This document shows, in pieces, positions 58,553-64,000 of a stretch of 64,000 bases of DNA (positions within the stretch are counted from its first letter, which is position 1; each line of letters starts with the position of its first letter). The notes beneath the pieces are model-generated. The model was not told where the DNA came from. It searched no databases and worked only from the letters and a program-made list of their open reading frames with translations. This stretch comes from Colivivens sp963626085 (GTDB lineage Bacteria > Bacteroidota > Bacteroidia > Bacteroidales > Bacteroidaceae): NCBI GenBank assembly GCA_963626085.1, contig CAVFVJ010000045.1, forward strand, positions 1 to 64,000, read 5' to 3'. Both the position numbers and the translations under genes were made by a program.

Positions 58553-60715
58553 ATGAGACACGATTTTAAAAATATAGACATATACGCTGGCATCAAGGAA
58601 AAGAACGGTCAGCAGTGGCAGAAGGACAACCATATCGCTGCCAATTGGAGAACTCCTGAACAAATAGACATCCAACCAGTTTACACGAAAGAGGACCTTG
58701 AAGGCATGGAACACCTGGACTTCGCTGCAGGTATACCTCCTTATCTCCGTGGTCCTTACTCAATGATGTATCCGTTCCGTCCCTGGACCATACGTCAGTA
58801 CGCTGGTTTCTCCACAGCAGAGGAGTCCAACGCATTCTACCGCCGTAACCTCGCGTCAGGACAGAAGGGCTTGTCTGTCGCCTTCGACCTCCCGACACAC
58901 CGTGGTTATGACCCGGATAACGAGCGTGTGGTAGGTGACGTGGGTAAGGCAGGTGTGTCAATCTGCAACATCGAGAACATGAAGCGTCTTTTCGAGGGTA
59001 TCCCACTCAACAAGATGTCTGTATCAATGACAATGAACGGTGCGGTTCTTCCGGTCCTCTCGTTCTATATAGTATCAGGACTGGAGCAGGGAGCGCAACT
59101 GGAGGAGATGGCTGGTACAATCCAGAACGATATCCTCAAGGAGTTCATGGTGCGCAACACCTATATCTATCCACCTTCATTCTCAATGAAGATTATCGCA
59201 GACATCTTTGAGTACACATCACAGAAGATGCCTAAGTTCAACTCAATATCAATCTCAGGCTACCACATGCAGGAAGCGGGTGCTACAGCTGACATAGAAC
59301 TTGCCTACACTCTTGCCGATGGTATGGAGTATCTACGTGCAGGTGTCAATGCAGGAATTGACATAGATGCGTTCGCTCCACGTCTGTCTTTCTTCTGGGC
59401 AATTGGCATGAACCACTTCATGGAGATTGCCAAGATGCGTGCCGGTCGTCTGCTTTGGGCAAAGATAGTGAAGAGTTTCGGCGCTAAGAACCCGAAGTCA
59501 ATGGCTCTGCGTACCCACTCCCAGACATCCGGTTGGTCACTTACGGAACAAGATCCGTTCAATAATGTAGGACGTACTTGTATTGAGGCGATGGCAGCAG
59601 TGCTCGGACATACACAGTCCCTGCATACCAATGCGCTTGATGAGGCCATCGCGTTGCCGACCGACTTCTCTGCACGTATTGCCCGTAATACCCAGATATA
59701 CATCCAGAACGAGACACTGGTATGCAAGCAGATTGACCCGTGGGCAGGCTCTTACTATGTGGAGACTCTCACAAACGAGTTGGTTCACAAGGCATGGGAA
59801 CACATCCAGGAAATCGAGAAGCTCGGAGGTATGGCAAAGGCAATAGAAACAGGTTTGCCGAAGATGCGTATTGAGGAAGCTGCAGCACGAACACAAGCCC
59901 GTATTGACTCAGGAACACAGACCATCGTTGGTATCAACAAATACCGTCTTGACCATGAGGATCCGATTGATATCCTTGAGATTGACAATACAGCAGTGCG
60001 TAAGCAACAGGAGGAGTCGCTTGCCAAACTCCGTGCCAACCGCGATGAGGAGGCATGTAAGGCCGCTCTTGCCGCCATCACAGAGTGCGTTCAGGAATTC
60101 AAGGATGGAAAGAAGAGTGAGCACAACTTGCTTGACCTTGCGGTCAAGGCTGCTTCAGTGCGTTGTACTCTCGGTGAGATTTCCGATGCGTGTGAGGCAG
60201 TGGTAGGTCGTTATAAAGCAATTATTAGAACAATCAGTAACGTGTACAGTTCAGAAAGCAAGTCAAGCGACATGTTCAAGGAAGCATGCAAGCTTACAGA
60301 AGAGTTCGCACAAAAGAATGGGCGTCGTCCTCGAATCATGATTGCCAAGATGGGACAAGACGGACATGACCGTGGTGCGAAGGTTGTGGCAACAGGATAT
60401 GCAGACTGTGGATTCGATGTCGACATGGGCCCGTTGTTCCAGACTCCGGCTGAGTCAGCGCGTCAGGCAGTGGAGAACGACGTTGATGTCTTGGGCGTAA
60501 GTTCGCTTGCTGCAGGACACAAGACTCTGATTCCGCAGGTCATCGAGGAACTGAAGAAGCTCGGACGTGAGGACATCCTCATCACTGCCGGTGGAGTCAT
60601 CCCTGCACAGGACTATGACTTCCTCTACAAGGCAGGTGTTGCTGCCATCTTCGGTCCTGGAACTCCAGTAAGCAAGTCTGCCTTTGAGGTGATGAAGATT
60701 CTCAATCAGGATTAA
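58553..60715 (+). CDS. mutB: Methylmalonyl-CoA mutase large subunit (720 aa)
   Basis: Catalytic, adenosylcobalamin-dependent subunit. Substrate barrel about 60-420 with RGPYSMMYPFRPWTIRQYAGF in part, DLPTHRGYDPDNERVVGDVG in part, and RTHSQTSGWSLTEQDPFNN. The C-terminal B12 domain carries GQDGHDRGAKV, where His605 is the lower cobalt ligand, and LGVSSLAAGH. Length is normal. With MutA it supports succinate-to-propionate fermentation. A terminator follows the stop within 15 bases. Confidence 0.97.
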   Translation: MRHDFKNIDIYAGIKEKNGQQWQKDNHIAANWRTPEQIDIQPVYTKEDLEGMEHLDFAAGIPPYLRGPYSMMYPFRPWTIRQYAGFSTAEESNAFYRRNLASGQKGLSVAFDLPTHRGYDPDNERVVGDVGKAGVSICNIENMKRLFEGIPLNKMSVSMTMNGAVLPVLSFYIVSGLEQGAQLEEMAGTIQNDILKEFMVRNTYIYPPSFSMKIIADIFEYTSQKMPKFNSISISGYHMQEAGATADIELAYTLADGMEYLRAGVNAGIDIDAFAPRLSFFWAIGMNHFMEIAKMRAGRLLWAKIVKSFGAKNPKSMALRTHSQTSGWSLTEQDPFNNVGRTCIEAMAAVLGHTQSLHTNALDEAIALPTDFSARIARNTQIYIQNETLVCKQIDPWAGSYYVETLTNELVHKAWEHIQEIEKLGGMAKAIETGLPKMRIEEAAARTQARIDSGTQTIVGINKYRLDHEDPIDILEIDNTAVRKQQEESLAKLRANRDEEACKAALAAITECVQEFKDGKKSEHNLLDLAVKAASVRCTLGEISDACEAVVGRYKAIIRTISNVYSSESKSSDMFKEACKLTEEFAQKNGRRPRIMIAKMGQDGHDRGAKVVATGYADCGFDVDMGPLFQTPAESARQAVENDVDVLGVSSLAAGHKTLIPQVIEELKKLGREDILITAGGVIPAQDYDFLYKAGVAAIFGPGTPVSKSAFEVMKILNQD

Positions 60716-60730
60716 TTCCTCTCTACATAT

Positions 60731-60758
60731 AAAGGAGCGGTTAGCCGCTCCTTTTTTT
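60731..60758 (+). terminator. Terminator after mutB
   Basis: GGAGCGG pairs with CCGCTCC around TTAG, extended by AAA/TTT, then seven T in all. A clean rho-independent terminator. Confidence 0.92.
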
Positions 60759-60828
60759 GATTGTAGTGTATATGCTGTTGACCATTGACCATCGTTCGGA
60801 CTTGTGTAAAACATTAGAAAAATAGCTC

Positions 60829-61737
60829 ATGAATGACAAATTGAAAGGACACCTTGCGAGTGCAGCTTGCTATATCATGTTCGGGTTGAACATTGTGATG
60901 AACAAGGACGTGGCAAATTCCGGTATAGTGTCGCCTTACGCTCTTTTCATATTGAGGGCTTTGGGTGCTACAGCCCTTTTCTGGATTGTATCCCTTTTCC
61001 TCCCCAAGGAGAAGATAGCGAAGAAGGACATGCTCAAGATTGTTGTCGCGTCGTTCGTGGGACTGTTTGTACCGCAGATGACCTTCCTGCTTGCTATAAC
61101 AATGACCACATCCATCGACACGTCCATCCTCGGTTCGTTTACACCGATTATGACGATGTTCGTGGCTGCGGTAGTGCTGAAGGAACCTGTCACATGGAAG
61201 AAAGCCGGAGGCGTGGCACTCAGTTTCGCTGGTGTGCTATTGCTGATACTAAACATGACACATGGCGGCAATGGGGTGGAGACATCCTCTCCCCAAGGCA
61301 TATTGCTGATGATGCTCAACGGCTTGAGCTTTGCTGTATACCTTGGAGCATTCAGACCGCTGATTTCAAGATATAACGTTGTCACCTTCATGAAGTGGAT
61401 GTTCTTGTACTCCACTCTTATCAGTGTGCCGTTCTGTTTTACAGACATGCTTGACGTGGAATACGGCAAGTTGACTGCATCGCTGTCGTGGGAGGTAGCT
61501 TACATAATCGTCTTTGCCACGTTCGTGGCTTATTTCCTTATACCTATAGGTCAGAAGTACCTGAGGCCTACCATCGTGAGCCTTTATTCTTACCTGCAGC
61601 CTATCGTGGCTGTGGTCATAAGTATCTGTGTAGGACTCGACCGTTTGTCGCTGGACAAGGTGGTCTCCATCGTCTGTGTTTTTGCTGGTGTATGGCTCGT
61701 CAACAAGAGTAAGGCGCGGAAACGGAGAGACGAGTGA
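60829..61737 (+). CDS. EamA/DMT-family transporter (302 aa)
   Basis: Drug/metabolite-type inner-membrane transporter with ten predicted spans in two EamA repeats. Repeat one contains FGLNIVMNKDVANSGIVSPYALFILRALGA in parts and SIDTSILGSFTPIMTMF. Repeat two contains YLRPTIVSLYSYLQPIVAVVISI in parts, the usual signature at the end of the domain. The last residues are basic (KSKARKRRDE), cytoplasmic. Substrate unknown; relatives export amino acids or nucleotides precursors. It lies alone between a terminator and the next promoter. Confidence 0.9.
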   Translation: MNDKLKGHLASAACYIMFGLNIVMNKDVANSGIVSPYALFILRALGATALFWIVSLFLPKEKIAKKDMLKIVVASFVGLFVPQMTFLLAITMTTSIDTSILGSFTPIMTMFVAAVVLKEPVTWKKAGGVALSFAGVLLLILNMTHGGNGVETSSPQGILLMMLNGLSFAVYLGAFRPLISRYNVVTFMKWMFLYSTLISVPFCFTDMLDVEYGKLTASLSWEVAYIIVFATFVAYFLIPIGQKYLRPTIVSLYSYLQPIVAVVISICVGLDRLSLDKVVSIVCVFAGVWLVNKSKARKRRDE

Positions 61738-61802
61738 TACAAATCTGTGTACGGAAAAACGAATTTACTTATGTCGGTCTTCTTTCAATGATAATTTTTC
61801 AT

Positions 61803-61810
61803 TAACTTTG
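61803..61810 (+). promoter_or_regulatory. -7 box for DUF6057-like gene
   Basis: TAACTTTG, 21 bases before ATG 61832. The -33 element is poor. Confidence 0.5.
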
Positions 61811-61831
61811 CAAGTGCGAATAATAAAAGTT

Positions 61832-63649
61832 ATGCTGAAGAATTCCCTCGCCTTTGCGCTGTTTGCGTATTATATGTTGGCTGTCCGTAATGCGGACTAT
61901 CTGTTTGCCGTGCAGGAACGCTCTCTGTTCTTGTTTGACAGCCAATTCTTTGATATGACCATGGTGAAACCTGGTGCGTTGATGACGTATGTCGGTTGTT
62001 TCCTCACTCAATTCTTCCATTATCCGGCTTTGGGTAGTGGAATACTCATAGCGATATGGCTGCTCACATTTTTCGTTATGGTCAAGGCGTTCCGCATGAA
62101 GGGATGGTGGGGCTGTCTGGCTCTCATTCCTGTCTGTGCGCTGTTGGCATCGGTGATAGACATGGGGTATTGGATATACTATAATAAGGTGCATGGTTAC
62201 TGGTTTGCGCCAAGTGTGGCTCTGCTCGTGAACATGCTTGCCCTGTGGGGTTGTCGCCTGACAGGTAGGCTTGGCAAATGGATCGAACCACTGTATATAT
62301 TCGTATGGTGTGTCATTGGATATCTTGCCACTGGCTGGATGGGTTTGCTTACAACCTTCATAATGGGTGTACGGGGTATTACCAGTGCTCCTCGTTCCCG
62401 TATCGTTCCTTTGTGTGTTGCCGTGGCAAGTATAATAGCAGTACCTGTCGTAACGTACAACTTCTACAGTCAGATGCGTATTGACGATGCCTGGATAGTC
62501 GGTCTTCCTTTATTCCAACAGAACGCATACACTTCCATCCATATGCTCGTTCCCTTCATTGTACTGGCATTTTCATTGTTAGTCTTCGGCATTGTCCGTT
62601 TCCCCGACTTGAGTGGAATGGGAAAGAAATGGCTTTGGCTGTCGGTAGAGGTGGTGTGTATGGTTGTCTTTGCTTTGGGAGTATACAAGATGGACTTCAG
62701 TGACAGTAACTACCATACTGAGCTGAGGGTTTATCGGGCAGCAGAGGAATACAGATGGGAGGATGTGCTCTCCGAAGTGTCAGACAATCCGACGGATCCG
62801 ACCCGTGAGATAATCCTGTTCAAGAACATCGCCCTGACTTACAAGGGTACGCTTGGTAGTCAGATGTTCAGATACAACAATATGAGTATTCCTCCGGCTG
62901 TGGGCGACTCGCTGAAGGTTCATATGGCACAGATTAACGCCCCATTGGTATACCTCCTGTATGGACGGATGAATTTCGCCACACGATGGAGTATGGAGAA
63001 TGCGGTGGAGTACGGTTTCAGTCCGACAGCCTACAAGACAATGGCAATCGCAGCCATTGTGTCTGGGGAATATGACTTGGCAGAGAAGTACCTTCTGACA
63101 CTTAAGAAGACCTTGTATTACTCCGAGTGGGCTGACAGGTATCTTCCTGTGGTCAAGAACCACGGTCTTAGGGAAAAATTACCGGAACTGGCGAATATGC
63201 TGGAGTTCTACGCCCATTTCTCAAGCCGTCTGGACAGCGACGAGGGCTTGGTGGAGATGTATCTGCTGAATTATTTCAGCAACACCATGAACAAAGACAG
63301 TAAATTACTTCAGGAGACCACTTTGGCTTACTCTCTCCTGAGCAAGGACATACAGCTGTTCTGGCCCCGCTTCTTTCTCTATGCCCATCTGCACAAGGGT
63401 GAGGACATGCCGATACATTATCAGGAGGCAGCTTTCCTGTATGGCAACCTTGAGCATGAGGTGGATATCTCCACGATGCCGTTCGACCAATCAAAGGTAA
63501 TCCAGCGTTATACCAACTTCCAGCAGTTGTCCACGTCTCTTGCCAGCCGTGGACTGACGGCAGAGCAAATAGGTGAACAAACAAGGGCTTCTTATGGTGA
63601 CACATTCTGGTGGTTCTATTTCTTCTGTCGTGGACTGGCGTCTTATTAG
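61832..63649 (+). CDS. DUF6057-like membrane protein (605 aa)
   Basis: About ten membrane spans in the first 340 residues, including LAFALFAYYMLAV, GILIAIWLLTFFVMV and LGLALIP-type stretches, then a soluble helical region (about 345-605) with TPR-like repeats (YRAAEEYRWEDVLSEV, GEYDLAEKYLLTLKKTLYYS). I recall this layout as DUF6057 in Bacteroidales. Function unknown. ATG 61832 follows a -7 box; longer frames run into the EamA gene. The lipoprotein gene starts 26 bp later and is probably co-transcribed. Confidence 0.75.
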   Translation: MLKNSLAFALFAYYMLAVRNADYLFAVQERSLFLFDSQFFDMTMVKPGALMTYVGCFLTQFFHYPALGSGILIAIWLLTFFVMVKAFRMKGWWGCLALIPVCALLASVIDMGYWIYYNKVHGYWFAPSVALLVNMLALWGCRLTGRLGKWIEPLYIFVWCVIGYLATGWMGLLTTFIMGVRGITSAPRSRIVPLCVAVASIIAVPVVTYNFYSQMRIDDAWIVGLPLFQQNAYTSIHMLVPFIVLAFSLLVFGIVRFPDLSGMGKKWLWLSVEVVCMVVFALGVYKMDFSDSNYHTELRVYRAAEEYRWEDVLSEVSDNPTDPTREIILFKNIALTYKGTLGSQMFRYNNMSIPPAVGDSLKVHMAQINAPLVYLLYGRMNFATRWSMENAVEYGFSPTAYKTMAIAAIVSGEYDLAEKYLLTLKKTLYYSEWADRYLPVVKNHGLREKLPELANMLEFYAHFSSRLDSDEGLVEMYLLNYFSNTMNKDSKLLQETTLAYSLLSKDIQLFWPRFFLYAHLHKGEDMPIHYQEAAFLYGNLEHEVDISTMPFDQSKVIQRYTNFQQLSTSLASRGLTAEQIGEQTRASYGDTFWWFYFFCRGLASY

Positions 63650-63675
63650 TAACGTATTTGTTTAAGAAGGATAAG

Positions 63676-64000
63676 ATGAAAAACATGGGACATCGGTCTG
63701 AATGTATGGGACTCATAATGGCGATTGTAGTGGCAGCTATGGGTCTGATGGGGTGTGGTGACAGTCGTCCGGAAGTGCCGGATACGTACACGGCAGAACG
63801 CCAGATGCCGACCATCATGCCGGATTATACCGAAGTGACCGTTCCGACAGGAATCTGTCCACTTAATTTCTGTGTGCTCGAAGCTGGTAAGGAGACCGTC
63901 GTGAGGATGAGTTCGGCAGACGTTTCCTATACCTATGGTGACGGGATGAATGTGCGTATTGATAGTGATGAATGGCAGAAATTGTGTACAAAGGCGAAGG
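63676..64000 (+). CDS. Lipoprotein, 5' part only (108+ aa, cut by window end)
   Basis: Starts MKNMGHRSECMGLIMAIVVA with lipobox GLMGC, then a mature part with PTIMPDYTEVTVPTGICPLNF and VLEAGKETVVRMSS. Position after the DUF6057-like gene matches, from memory, TolB/PD40-type lipoproteins of Bacteroidales, but no propeller repeat is inside the window. The open frame runs to base 64000 without a stop. Function not assignable. Confidence 0.75.
   Translation, partial: MKNMGHRSECMGLIMAIVVAAMGLMGCGDSRPEVPDTYTAERQMPTIMPDYTEVTVPTGICPLNFCVLEAGKETVVRMSSADVSYTYGDGMNVRIDSDEWQKLCTKAK

Noticed and set aside
1..64000. CRISPR array or tandem repeat arrays
   Set aside because: No regularly spaced direct repeats were seen on reading through the window.

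Overview
The window is a stretch of a Bacteroidales chromosome, most like Prevotellaceae or Bacteroidaceae. The evidence is the promoter style (TAnnTTTG at -7 with a TTG about 19 bases upstream, seen repeatedly), SusC/SusD pairs, fasciclin lipoproteins, a two-subunit methylmalonyl-CoA mutase, the 38-residue zinc-free L36, and the gene order secY-map-infA-rpmJ. I cannot name the species from sequence alone. No CRISPR array, insertion sequence, prophage or rRNA gene is visible.

Layout. 1-2.8 kb: a 54-bp perfect palindrome, a possible structured RNA, dsbD and a DUF3467 gene. 3-21.1 kb: one continuous translation cluster on the + strand (rpsL-rpsG-fusA, then S10, spc and alpha operon genes through rplQ) with secY, map, infA and rpoA embedded and no tuf; it ends at a strong terminator. 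21.2-40.6 kb: a seven-gene surface operon bounded by one good promoter and one good terminator. It encodes a secreted CotH-type kinase, three fasciclin (FAS1) lipoproteins and two SusC/SusD pairs, with no glycosidase and no regulator. 40.6-47.3 kb: a branched-chain amino acid operon (leuA, leuC, leuD, a second IPMS/citramalate synthase-type gene, leuB) preceded by a complete ribosome-mediated attenuator. 47.3-50 kb: a promoter-terminator unit that may be a small RNA, then a large secreted metalloprotease-like protein. 50-54.4 kb (- strand): lptF/G-type permease, ribBA and an aminotransferase as one operon, divergent from an SpmA-SpmB fusion. 55.8-56.3 kb: a CAT-anticodon tRNA and a small acidic protein gene. 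56.5-60.8 kb: mutA-mutB. 60.8-64 kb: an EamA transporter, a DUF6057-like membrane protein and the start of a lipoprotein gene cut by the window end.

Two items deserve most attention. The first is the CotH-FAS1-SusCD operon, which looks like an uncharacterised outer-surface system rather than a normal polysaccharide utilisation locus. The second is the leu attenuator: a 24-codon leader peptide rich in Ile and rare CTA Leu codons, a 19-bp antiterminator and a mutually exclusive 13-bp terminator can all be drawn base by base. The citramalate synthase-like gene in the same operon offers a reason for both Ile and Leu control codons.
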